A stretch of DNA of 8,324 nucleotides from Persebacter sp051008975 (GTDB lineage Bacteria; Pseudomonadota; Gammaproteobacteria; Tethybacterales; Persebacteraceae), in the NCBI GenBank assembly GCA_051008975.1, contig JBPCXA010000187.1:1-8324 (forward strand), in the 5' to 3' direction. Numbering within the stretch: position 1 is the stretch's first letter; every line of letters begins with the position of its first letter. The notes under the pieces are model-generated. The model worked only from the letters and a program-made list of their open reading frames with translations, was not told the DNA's origin and searched no databases. The position numbers were made by a program, and so were the translations under genes. This document shows positions 1-6,230 of the stretch, piece after piece.

Positions 1-615
1 GTCGCCGACCGCCCCCGTTTCCGTTTCGTCGTCATCGCCGTTATTGCCCGGTCCAGTACCGGCGGCGACGACGGTATGTCCCCGCGTACCGGGTCGGGCG
101 TCCGGCACTTCCATCCAAACATCGCCGGTCGTCAGAAGAAAGAATTCGCCCGCCACTAATGCGGTGACGGCGACGGTTCTGCCCGCCGGTTCTTCGCCAT
201 CGGCGACCGCCAAATCGCCCGCCGCATTTTCATACACGCGGAGGGTAATGTCGGGTGTACTTTGGAGATTGGACACGTCAGAAAACGCCCAAATGTCGCC
301 CGCCTTCACCGATTCGCCGTCGAAAGTCGGCAACCCGTCCGAATCCAAAGCATTGTCCACACCCGGTCCGATAGCGCCGTTTATCAACAGCTGCACACCC
401 GAATTGAAAAGTACAGTATTAAAAGGACTGCCGCCGACATCGGCGACAATTTCCACCAACGTCTCGCTGGTATCGACGTTTCTGGTCGCGGTGACATACG
501 CGAAAGTGGGCGTGGAATACACCTGCGCCCGGGCTTCCTGCGCATTCGCCGATACGGAAAATCCCGCCAAAAGCGCGGCGAAAATAAAAAGAATGGCGTT
601 TATCGTTTTCTGCAT
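1..615 (-). CDS. Secreted protein of unknown function, 5' part only (runs off the left edge)
   Basis: Seen: the minus strand is open without a stop from an ATG at 613-615 to the window edge (205 codons). A good ribosome site, AGGAG at 623-627, sits 7 nt before the ATG. The first 25 residues form a classical signal peptide: a short charged start (MQKT), a hydrophobic core at about residues 7-21, then ANA with likely cleavage before Q26. The mature part looks beta-rich and exported, with few Lys and many Val, Thr, Gly and Asp. An Asp-rich stretch at residues 87-100 (DNALDSDGLPTFDG) resembles the calcium-binding loops of thrombospondin type 3-like repeats, but there is only one copy. Residues 191-199 (NNGDDDETE) look like an acidic linker to a C-terminal part beyond the window. 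Codon choice is less GC-driven than in the operon, with several ACT, AGT, GTA and TTG codons. I do not recognise the family. It could be a surface or periplasmic protein, and the missing C-terminus would decide. Confidence 0.8.
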   Translation of the reverse strand, partial: MQKTINAILFIFAALLAGFSVSANAQEARAQVYSTPTFAYVTATRNVDTSETLVEIVADVGGSPFNTVLFNSGVQLLINGAIGPGVDNALDSDGLPTFDGESVKAGDIWAFSDVSNLQSTPDITLRVYENAAGDLAVADGEEPAGRTVAVTALVAGEFFLLTTGDVWMEVPDARPGTRGHTVVAAGTGPGNNGDDDETETGAVGD

Positions 616-642
616 TGTCCCTCTCCTGCGGATTGTTAAAAT

Positions 643-658
643 CGGCGGTCTCCCGCCG
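643..658 (-). other. Small hairpin with GAGA loop in the leader of the secreted-protein gene
   Basis: Read on the minus strand, CGGCGG, loop GAGA, CCGCCG gives a perfect 6-bp GC stem with a GNRA-type tetraloop, followed by ATTTTAAC. It lies 28 nt before the ATG at 615. It could be a weak terminator for transcripts coming from the sirtuin side, since a short U run follows, or a stabilising or regulatory leader hairpin. The U run is only four bases, so termination is uncertain. Confidence 0.4.
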
Positions 659-664
659 GGCGTT

Positions 665-765
665 GTCAAAGTATTTTTATCGCATAAAGATACCGCCGCC
701 TCTTTCCCGGAGGTGTTCTATCGGACTGCACCCCCGGCAAGCGGGGACGATAAAAAAACTTTGAC
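665..765. repeat. 101-bp element bounded by 18-bp inverted repeats
   Basis: The left arm at 665-682 (GTCAAAGTATTTTTATCG) and the reverse complement of the right arm at 748-765 match at 17 of 18 bases; the only difference is one A/T. The 65-bp interior holds two further pairings: 742-746 with 732-736 (CCCCG/CGGGG, 5-nt loop), and 729-735 with 709-715 (7 pairs including one G-U, 13-nt loop). These share bases 732-735 and so exclude each other. No protein gene overlaps it convincingly. It could be a small non-autonomous inverted-repeat element or a structured leader RNA for the secreted-protein gene. I see no clear target-site duplication at its ends. Confidence 0.65.
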
Positions 766-923
766 GCCGCCATTTTACCCCCGATGGGGCGGAATGTGCA
801 ACTTTTTTGCATTTTTTTTTGCCAACGGGCGGCGGGGCGGCGAAAATGGGCGGATTCGCCCGAAAACGCCCGAATTGCCGCCGAAGAGGGCGAAATTGGC
901 GTTTTTAGCGTGAATCGCGGCGC
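766..923. other. Non-coding stretch between the inverted-repeat element and the tandem array
   Basis: I see no supported gene here. It contains a run of nine T (812-820) next to a shorter T run, and two small hairpins: CCCC-GAT-GGGG near 780-790, and GGGCG-GATT-CGCCC at 848-861. On the minus strand the second is followed by ATTTTCG and could be a weak terminator for the sirtuin transcript. Open frames crossing this stretch change character sharply at its border with the tandem array and have no ribosome site of note. Confidence 0.4.
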
Positions 924-1091
924 GATTCGTCTAAATGACGGCGTGATTCGTCTAAATGGCGGGGCGATTCGTCTAAATGACGGCGTGATTCGTCTAAATG
1001 ACGGTGCGATTCGTCTAAATGACGGCGTGATTCGTCTAAATGGCGGCGTGATTCGTCTAAACGGCGGCGCGATTCGTCTAAATGACCACTC
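924..1091. repeat. Tandem array of eight 21-bp repeats
   Basis: Copies begin at 924, 945, 966, 987, 1008, 1029, 1050 and 1071, exactly 21 bp apart. Each starts GATTCGTCTAAA, the common form continuing TGACGG. The last three bases alternate mainly between CGT and a form ending in GC; copy 7 has ACGG instead of ATGG, and copy 8 diverges after its first 16 bases. Within most units CGTC and GACG can pair over the 5-nt loop TAAAT. Because 21 is a multiple of three, several frames stay open and read as heptapeptide repeats: on the minus strand FRRITPS or LDESRRH, on the plus strand IRLNDGV. The array ends three bases before the sirtuin stop codon, so it forms the sirtuin 3' untranslated region. It looks like an intergenic minisatellite, not a gene. 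Confidence 0.95.
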
Positions 1092-1094
1092 CAT

Positions 1095-1793
1095 TTACGC
1101 GCGCGATTTTGTCCGTCCGTCAAAAAACGCGCCGACAACTTCGGTCGCCGGACCGTAAAAAGCGCGGTCAAAATACGCGCTACCCGCCGACGGTTCCAGA
1201 TTTAATTCCACGCATTCCGCGCCCGCCGCCCGCGCCCGTTGCACGAATCCCGCCGCCGGATATACATTCCCCGACGTGCCGATGGATACGAAAAGCTCGC
1301 ACCGCGAAAGCGCGAAATCAATTCGTTCCAACTCGTACGGCATTTCGCCGAACCAGACAATATCCGGACGCAAACTTCCGCGCTCGCCGCATTTTTCGCA
1401 GACGGTTTCCGCCGACAAATCGCCGCGGATCTCGAAATCGCCGCCGCATTTTTCGCAGCGCATTTTTAACAACTCGCCGTGCAGATGAATCAAATTGCGG
1501 CTGCCGGCGCGCTCGTGCAAATCGTCTATGTTTTGGGTGATCAGCAAAAAAGAATCGCATCGCTTCTCCGCCGCCGCCAGCGCGAAATGCGCGGCGTTCG
1601 GGGACGCCCGCAAAAGATCGCGCCGCCGTTCGTTGTAAAACCGATGCACCAGACCGGGATCGCGCGCGAATCCTTCCGGCGTCGCCACGTCTTCCACGCG
1701 ATGCTCCTCCCACATTCCGTCGGCGGCGCGGAAAGTACGCAAACCGGATTCCGCGGAAACGCCCGCGCCGGTTAACACCGCGATTTTCTTCAA
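1095..1793 (-). CDS. cobB: NAD-dependent protein deacylase, class III sirtuin (CobB/SIRT5 type)
   Basis: It removes acyl groups (acetyl, and probably succinyl or malonyl) from protein lysines, using NAD+ and releasing nicotinamide and O-acyl-ADP-ribose in the cytoplasm. The 232 residues show the full sirtuin signature: the NAD-binding start GAGVSAESGL (9-18) and FRAADGMW (21-28), TQNIDDLHERAG (86-97), the catalytic His105 in HLHGE, and four zinc cysteines (113, 116, 132, 135). The tail shows IGTSGNVYPA (171-180) and ELNLE (196-200). Tyr53 and Arg56 in FYNERRR match the Tyr-x-x-Arg pair that binds acidic acyl groups in E. coli CobB and SIRT5. The start is TTG, directly preceded by an in-frame TAA, and gives the expected MKKIAVLTGAG beginning. 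The start overlaps the GST stop by 4 nt (TTGA), suggesting translational coupling. The length is normal for short bacterial sirtuins. Confidence 0.95.
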   Translation of the reverse strand: MKKIAVLTGAGVSAESGLRTFRAADGMWEEHRVEDVATPEGFARDPGLVHRFYNERRRDLLRASPNAAHFALAAAEKRCDSFLLITQNIDDLHERAGSRNLIHLHGELLKMRCEKCGGDFEIRGDLSAETVCEKCGERGSLRPDIVWFGEMPYELERIDFALSRCELFVSIGTSGNVYPAAGFVQRARAAGAECVELNLEPSAGSAYFDRAFYGPATEVVGAFFDGRTKSRA

Positions 1794-2512
1794 TTACCCC
1801 CCCCCCGAATATCGCCGGCCGGATTTTCCGGCGCGGTCTGTCCGAACAAAAACTTTTTCGCCTCCTCGTCCACCGTCTGTTCGGTATTGAGTCCCCGCCC
1901 CTTTTCGTAGGCGCGAACCACCGCCGGACGCGCCGCCGTCTTCTCCATCCACCGCCGCACATTCGGATATGCGGCGATTTCAATTCCCTGCCGCTCGTGC
2001 GGGACGATCCACGGATAGCACGCCATGTCGGCGACGGAATATTCGCCGCAAATATATTCGCGCCCGCCGAGTTGATTGTCCAGCACCGCATACAAACGCC
2101 GCGTCTCTTTTTCGTAGCGTTCGATCGGATAGGGAATTTTTTCCGGCGCATAGCCGCGAAAATGATGGTTTTGTCCGAGCATCGGCCCCAGCCCGCCCAT
2201 CTGCCACATCAGCCACTGAATCACTTGATACTTCGCGCGCAATTCGCGCGGCAAAAAACGCCCGGTTTTTTCGGCGAGATACAGCAGTATCGCGCCCGAT
2301 TCAAATACCGAAACCGGCGCGCCGCCGTCCGCCGGGGCGCGGTCGACAATCGCCGGAATGCGGTTGTTCGGCGAGACCGAAAGAAAGTCCGGCGCGAATT
2401 GTTCGCCGCGCCCGATATGCACCGGCAGCAGGCGATAGGCGAGTTCCGCCTCCTCCAAAAAAATCGTAATCTTATGCCCGTTGGGCGTCGTCCAATAATA
2501 CAAATCAATCAT
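1790..2512 (-). CDS. yfcG: Nu-class glutathione transferase, YfcG-type disulfide-bond oxidoreductase
   Basis: Family members use glutathione to reduce disulfides and have little classical transferase activity; they act in the cytoplasm. From the ATG at 2510-2512 the protein is 240 residues. The N-terminal thioredoxin-like domain (about 1-85) has TTPNGHK at 8-14, including Thr9 and Asn11 in the usual glutathione-site positions and no catalytic Cys or Ser. It also has SPNNRIPAIVD (47-57, cis-Pro53) and FESGAILLYLAEKTG (70-84). The helical domain follows with WQMGGLGPMLGQNHHF (103-118), almost as in E. coli YfcG. The tail, beyond KKFLFGQTA, adds about 13 residues ending in three Gly and Asn, encoded partly by a 10-G tract. 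An in-frame ATG lies 39 nt upstream at 2549-2551, but a perfect TATAAT (2543-2548) lies downstream of it and family starts align with MIDLYY, so I chose 2512. The ribosome site is weak. Confidence 0.93.
   Translation of the reverse strand: MIDLYYWTTPNGHKITIFLEEAELAYRLLPVHIGRGEQFAPDFLSVSPNNRIPAIVDRAPADGGAPVSVFESGAILLYLAEKTGRFLPRELRAKYQVIQWLMWQMGGLGPMLGQNHHFRGYAPEKIPYPIERYEKETRRLYAVLDNQLGGREYICGEYSVADMACYPWIVPHERQGIEIAAYPNVRRWMEKTAARPAVVRAYEKGRGLNTEQTVDEEAKKFLFGQTAPENPAGDIRGGGN
1797..1806 (-). repeat. Ten-G homopolymer tract at the GST/sirtuin junction
   Basis: On the minus strand ten consecutive G encode the last Gly codons of the GST and lie 3 nt before the TTG start of the sirtuin. The tract can act as the purine-rich ribosome site of the sirtuin. 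Homopolymers of this length are prone to replication slippage. With 9 G the GST would run on into the sirtuin region in another frame; with 8 or 11 G it would stop at the TAA next to the TTG. Confidence 0.7.
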
Positions 2513-2542
2513 CGCGCGTCCGTTCTCCGTATAAAAACGGGA

Positions 2543-2548
2543 ATTATA
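2543..2548 (-). promoter_or_regulatory. Candidate -10 element for the yfcG-cobB pair
   Basis: Perfect TATAAT on the minus strand, 30 nt before the chosen GST start and just after the end of the hydrolase gene. A transcript would begin near 2536 and carry the GGAG at about 2524-2527. No good -35 hexamer is seen at 16-18 nt, so the promoter may be weak or activator-dependent. It would let the GST and sirtuin be expressed apart from the transporter block. Confidence 0.45.
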
Positions 2549-2581
2549 CATTTATCTCCGGCGCGGCGAGCGGACGGCGAA

Positions 2582-3379
2582 TCATATTCCGCCGCTTGTT
2601 CCGCATTGCCCCAGAAAATTATGCAAAATGCCGCCAAACTCGCGGGGAAACTCCAAATGGGCAAGATGAGGCGCGCCCGGCATAATCTTCAGAATCGACC
2701 CGGAAATATGGGAATGCAAAAAATCAATTTGACGCCGCGGGTAAGACATGTCCGCATCGCCCCAGACAATCAACGTCGGACAGGCGATGCGCGCCAGCGC
2801 GGCGCGTCCGTCCCATGATTCCATCGCATTCAGTCCGGCGAGATGGGCGGACAATCCCGCCTTGCCCGCGATGTCCGCCGCAAAGGGATAATGCGCGCCG
2901 TCTTTTCCGGCGGACAGCCATTTGGCGGGCAGCCGCGCCGCCGCCGCCGCCGCGCCCTCCGCCAAAACCCGCCGCCGCGATTCGGCCATGGATTCAAAAC
3001 GCCCCGGGATATTTCCGAGCGCCCCGGTCGCGTATAAAATCAGCGCGGCAATTCTTTCCGGCGCCTGTCTCGTCATTTCCTGGGCGATCATCCCGCCCAT
3101 GGAATGGCCGAGAAGAATAAACCGCCCGATTTTTTTCGCCGTCAAAAAACGCAGCATCGCCCGCGCAAATCCGCCGACCGACTGCGGCGCCGTCAAACCG
3201 GCGTTGTCTCCGAATCCCGGCAGACACGGCGCCGTCACACGCGCGCCGGGCGGCGGCGAGCGCAATTGTTCCCGCCACTGCGCGCCGCCGCCCAGATAGC
3301 CGTGTATCAGTACAAACGGCCGCCCGGCGCCACCCGTCCGGCAGCGAATGTCGTTTATTTCATTATTTCCGGCAGCCAT
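2582..3379 (-). CDS. Alpha/beta hydrolase, esterase or enol-lactonase-like
   Basis: A soluble cytoplasmic hydrolase of the alpha/beta fold, 265 residues from the ATG at 3377-3379. Seen: the oxyanion-hole strand FVLIHGYLGGG (22-32), the nucleophile elbow LLGHSMGG with Ser93 (89-96), an acid in LIVWGDAD (Asp210 in the G-x-x-D position), and the catalytic His238 in GAPHLAHLEFP. The triad is therefore complete. A run of six Ala (143-148) in the lid region comes from six identical GCG codons. The open frame extends to 3574, but that extension is dctM read in another frame. The chosen start lies 25 nt inside dctM and lacks a clear ribosome site, so it is probably translated by coupling. Its fold resembles PcaD-type enol-lactonases and other small-molecule esterases. 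The position behind a TRAP operon suggests it acts on the imported compound or a derivative, but the substrate cannot be read from the sequence. Confidence 0.9.
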   Translation of the reverse strand: MAAGNNEINDIRCRTGGAGRPFVLIHGYLGGGAQWREQLRSPPPGARVTAPCLPGFGDNAGLTAPQSVGGFARAMLRFLTAKKIGRFILLGHSMGGMIAQEMTRQAPERIAALILYATGALGNIPGRFESMAESRRRVLAEGAAAAAARLPAKWLSAGKDGAHYPFAADIAGKAGLSAHLAGLNAMESWDGRAALARIACPTLIVWGDADMSYPRRQIDFLHSHISGSILKIMPGAPHLAHLEFPREFGGILHNFLGQCGTSGGI

Positions 3380-4656
3380 AGCGCGATGTCCGGCGCCGCG
3401 ACAAGCAGCATAATTAACGCGGCGAGCGCGGCGATAAAAGGCAGGCATCCGTAAATGACGTCGGCGATGTCCACCTTGTCCCGCGCGACCCCCTGTATGA
3501 CATACAGGTTCAGCCCCACCGGCGGCGTCAATACCGCGATTTCCATCGTAATGGTATACAACACGCCGAACCATATCGGATCAAATCCGGACGCCAGCAC
3601 AAGGGGGAAAAGAGTCGGCAGCGTGATAAACGTCATCGAAACGGGCTCCAAAAACATCCCCAGCGCGATGTAAAAAACGACGACCACGGCGAGCGTCGCA
3701 TAGGGCGACAGTTCCAGGGACAAAAATGCGGCGGTAAATTCCTGCGGCACGCGATAGTAAGCCAGGACGAATCCGAACAAAACCCCCGCCGAAAGCAGTA
3801 TTCCCAGAAACCCCATCGTCCGCATCGTCGCCTTCACCGCGTCTCCGAAGGCGCGGAGAGTCAGCCCCCCGAAGGCGAATGCCAGCGCCGCGGTCAATAA
3901 AACCGCGATGGCGGCGGCTTCCGTGGGCGTCGCAATTCCGGAATAAATCGAAATGACAATGACCGCGCCGACGACCGCCACGGGACCCGCCGCCGCCAGC
4001 GCGGTTTTCAGGGGCAACCGGACGCCGCCGCCGCCGTCGGGAACGGCGTCCTTCCGAATCTTTCCCCACGCCAGCACCACCAGCACGAACATGAAGGTCA
4101 AAATAATTCCCGGAATAATTCCGGCGATGAACAACTCGCCGATGGAACTGTCGGTGACAATTCCGTAAAACAGCATGATTAAACTGGGCGGAATTAAAAC
4201 CGACAAAGTGCCGCCCGCGGCCAATACGCCGCTCGCCAGCCGGCGGTCGTAGCCGAGTTTGATCATTTCCGGCAGCGCCACGCCGCCGATGGTCAGCGCG
4301 CCGACCATGGACGAGCCGCACACCGCGCCAAATCCGGCGCAGGCGCCGATGGAACCATACGCCGCCGAACCGCGCGTCCGCAAATTATTCTGCATCATCA
4401 GATATAAATTCGGGCCGATTGTGGAACGCCCTATCAACTCGCCCAGCAGGACGAACAACGGCACGGACAACAAAATATAATCCACCCACACGCCCCACAG
4501 TTTCAGGGAACCCGCCACCAAAGACGTCGATACGCCTTGAATATGCCACAAAAACGGCAGCGCCGCCGCCGCCAGCGCGAAAGGCACCGGCAGACCGGCG
4601 AGAATAAAAACCACCAGCAAGGCCAAAAGTCCCGGCCCGACGACATACCATTCCAT
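3355..4656 (-). CDS. dctM: TRAP transporter large membrane subunit, DctM family
   Basis: The large integral membrane subunit of a tripartite ATP-independent periplasmic transporter, which moves the solute across the inner membrane using a sodium gradient. It has 433 residues from the ATG at 4654-4656 (MEWYVVGPG), the usual family length, and about a dozen hydrophobic segments. Typical DctM stretches are SVPLFVLLGELIGRS, SIGACAGFGAVCGSSMVGAL, GVALPEMIKLGYDRRLASG and LAAGGTLSVLIPPSLIMLFYG in the first half, and SGIATPTEAAAIAVL and LTPPVGLNLYVIQG in the second; the two halves are the inverted halves of the transport domain. The open frame extends upstream to 4782, but that stretch is dctQ in another frame. 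The start follows the dctQ stop by 2 nt, and the 3' end overlaps the hydrolase start. Confidence 0.96.
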   Translation of the reverse strand: MEWYVVGPGLLALLVVFILAGLPVPFALAAAALPFLWHIQGVSTSLVAGSLKLWGVWVDYILLSVPLFVLLGELIGRSTIGPNLYLMMQNNLRTRGSAAYGSIGACAGFGAVCGSSMVGALTIGGVALPEMIKLGYDRRLASGVLAAGGTLSVLIPPSLIMLFYGIVTDSSIGELFIAGIIPGIILTFMFVLVVLAWGKIRKDAVPDGGGGVRLPLKTALAAAGPVAVVGAVIVISIYSGIATPTEAAAIAVLLTAALAFAFGGLTLRAFGDAVKATMRTMGFLGILLSAGVLFGFVLAYYRVPQEFTAAFLSLELSPYATLAVVVVFYIALGMFLEPVSMTFITLPTLFPLVLASGFDPIWFGVLYTITMEIAVLTPPVGLNLYVIQGVARDKVDIADVIYGCLPFIAALAALIMLLVAAPDIALWLPEIMK

Positions 4657-4658
4657 CG

Positions 4659-5165
4659 CTACGCGTCCGTCCGGCGACGCGCCGTATTCTCGAAAATTTT
4701 CTCCGCGGCGACCAGCGCCGAATACAGCGAAAACAGCGACAGCGACAGCGCGGCGGGCGCCCAAAACAAAAAGCGCGGCCACAATAAAATTTCCGACGCC
4801 GCCCCGGAATTAAAATCCCGCCACGCGGCCTGCGCCGCCGCGACCGCGAAAAAAAGAACGACCGCGGCGGTCAAAAAAAGATTAAATATCTCCAACCGCC
4901 GCCGCGCGGCGGCGGACAGCGAGTCGACAAGTACGGTGACGCGGGGATAGGCGTCCATCTGCATCGCATACACCAGTCCGGCGAACGCGACCGGAAACAA
5001 CAGCAGCGCCGTGGCTTCGGTGACCACCGCGTCCGGGGAACGGAACACATAACGCCGCACGACGCCGTACGAAATCCACGCCGCCTGCACAACGACGACC
5101 GCGCCGCCCGCCGCCATGACCGCCAGCCCCGCCCGCCCGATCCAAAGACGGACGGCGGCTGTCAT
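4659..5165 (-). CDS. dctQ: TRAP transporter small membrane subunit, DctQ family
   Basis: The small membrane subunit that pairs with DctM and helps dock the binding protein. From the ATG at 5163-5165 it has 168 residues and four hydrophobic segments at roughly 12-34, 48-68, 92-114 and 130-150. The DctQ hallmark RRYVFRSP follows the first segment. The usual Trp-x-x-Glu after it is reduced to a Thr-Glu. The middle amphipathic stretch DSLSAAARRRLE is also typical. A GTG at 5172-5174 would add three residues and is an equal alternative; neither has a strong ribosome site. It lies 54 nt after dctP and 2 nt before dctM, so it is surely co-transcribed with both. Confidence 0.93.
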   Translation of the reverse strand: MTAAVRLWIGRAGLAVMAAGGAVVVVQAAWISYGVVRRYVFRSPDAVVTEATALLLFPVAFAGLVYAMQMDAYPRVTVLVDSLSAAARRRLEIFNLFLTAAVVLFFAVAAAQAAWRDFNSGAASEILLWPRFLFWAPAALSLSLFSLYSALVAAEKIFENTARRRTDA

Positions 5166-5219
5166 GTTTCTCACGGCAAAAAACCGTCCGCAAAGAACGC
5201 CGCGCCGGAAACGCCGGAA

Positions 5220-6212
5220 TTAACCCTTGTGCCGGCGGTAGATCGCGCGAATCTTGTCCGCCAGTTCGCCCCCGCATGCGTCGTCGACTTCCCGGTCCCA
5301 GGCGGACTGCACGCTGTCAATCAATTGCATTCTTTCGTCCCGGGGGATGGAAACCGCCGCGCCGCCGCCCTGCATCACGGCGACGCCGACGCGCTCGTTG
5401 ACCCACTGTTCGTAGCGCGGCTTGAGCCATTCTTCGGCTTCGCGCGCGGCTTCCGTCAGCGCCTTTTGATCGGCGGCGGACAACCCGTCAAACTTTTCCT
5501 TGTTCATCATATAAATGATGTTGCCGTAAAAAAGATTGGCGTTGACCATATAGGGCATCACATCCCACAATTTCCACGAGCTGTACGTGGCGACGCCCAT
5601 ATTAATGCCGTCCACCACGCCGCGCTCCGCCGATTGAAACACCTCTTTGGGCGCGATAAACACGGGCTTGCCGCCCCATGTCTCGATCATCATGCTGACC
5701 AGCGGCCCGATGGAGCGCACCAGTTTGCCGTCCAGATCGCCGAGATTGGCGCCGCCTTTGAACCACCATTCCTGATCGTAGGAATAGTTGGAGTTGAACA
5801 ACGGCACCAGATTCGCCTTCGCCGCCTCGTCGCGGACCAAATCGGCGTAGGCGGCGTCCATCGCAATCTGTCCGTCCAAATCGACGGCGGTCGGATACAG
5901 CGAGGTCACGCGATAGCACGGAAGACGCTTGTCGGCGGGAATCCATGAAATATCGGAAACGCCGCCGTTGACGGCGTCGACCCCCTCGCTCCATCCGTGC
6001 AGAGTGGCGGACGGAAAAATCTGAATTTCCACCCGCCCGCCGGTTTTGGCGGCGACGATCTCGGCGAATTTTTTGAATCCCTCATGCCGGATGTCAACTT
6101 CGTTGACGTACGTGGAAAGCCGAATCGTCTCCGCGCCGGAGGCGGGCGCCGCCACCGACACGGCCGCGGCGACGAAAAGGGCCGCGTTTTTTCGAAAGAA
6201 AGAATGTTTCAT
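5220..6212 (-). CDS. dctP: TRAP transporter periplasmic solute-binding protein, DctP family
   Basis: The periplasmic receptor that captures the solute and hands it to DctQM. It has 330 residues, with a signal peptide at 1-27 (KHSFFRK start, hydrophobic core, cleavage after SGA27). The mature protein starts ETIRLSTYVNEVDIRH. Family features include the early segment KTGGRVEIQIFPSATLHG (56-73) and DGKLVRS with Arg166, the position that usually holds the solute carboxylate. FIAPKEVFQSAERGVVDGIN follows (185-204). KEKFDGLSAADQKAL near the C-terminus is also typical. Arg166 supports an organic acid as substrate, but does not tell which. Translation begins at the ATG at 6210-6212 behind a strong AAGGAG (6220-6225, 7 nt away), the best ribosome site in the window and fitting the need for excess binding protein. 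Only 18 nt separate it from the cuyA-like gene, pointing to one transcript. Confidence 0.96.
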   Translation of the reverse strand: MKHSFFRKNAALFVAAAVSVAAPASGAETIRLSTYVNEVDIRHEGFKKFAEIVAAKTGGRVEIQIFPSATLHGWSEGVDAVNGGVSDISWIPADKRLPCYRVTSLYPTAVDLDGQIAMDAAYADLVRDEAAKANLVPLFNSNYSYDQEWWFKGGANLGDLDGKLVRSIGPLVSMMIETWGGKPVFIAPKEVFQSAERGVVDGINMGVATYSSWKLWDVMPYMVNANLFYGNIIYMMNKEKFDGLSAADQKALTEAAREAEEWLKPRYEQWVNERVGVAVMQGGGAAVSIPRDERMQLIDSVQSAWDREVDDACGGELADKIRAIYRRHKG

Positions 6213-6230
6213 TGGTCTTCTCCTTGTGTG

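Noticed and set aside
641..669. Consensus -35 TTGACA (664-669, minus strand) as a promoter of the secreted-protein gene
   Set aside because: At 16-18 nt downstream only GC-rich hexamers such as GCCGAT occur; the nearest AT-rich hexamer is more than 20 nt away. The TTGACA overlaps the inverted-repeat arm and may be incidental.
44..913. A 289-codon plus-strand open frame
   Set aside because: It is antisense to the signal-peptide-bearing minus-strand gene, lacks a ribosome site and a recognisable domain, and runs through the inverted-repeat element into the region before the tandem array. It is explained by GC-rich codon periodicity.
924..1091. CRISPR array
   Set aside because: Units are 21 bp and head-to-tail with no unique spacers, and no cas genes are present.
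905..1171. Minus-strand frame with LDESRRH heptads, resembling a coiled coil
   Set aside because: It starts inside the sirtuin 3' end in another frame and consists almost wholly of the tandem repeat. The sirtuin itself ends naturally at 1095, so neither a fusion nor a frameshifted tail is needed.
1318..2151. A 277-codon minus-strand frame across the GST and sirtuin
   Set aside because: It is very rich in Arg, has no domain, and lies in a shifted frame over two well-supported genes.
2936..2955. GCG trinucleotide run as a microsatellite
   Set aside because: Only six repeats, encoding six Ala in a hydrolase lid where Ala-rich helices are common; GCG is the favoured Ala codon throughout the window.
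3380..3574. N-terminal extension of the hydrolase
   Set aside because: The stretch is dctM coding sequence in another frame; the hydrolase fold begins properly at the start at 3379.
4657..4782. N-terminal extension of DctM
   Set aside because: It overlaps the end of dctQ in another frame, and DctM proteins start at the MEWYVVGPG-like position.
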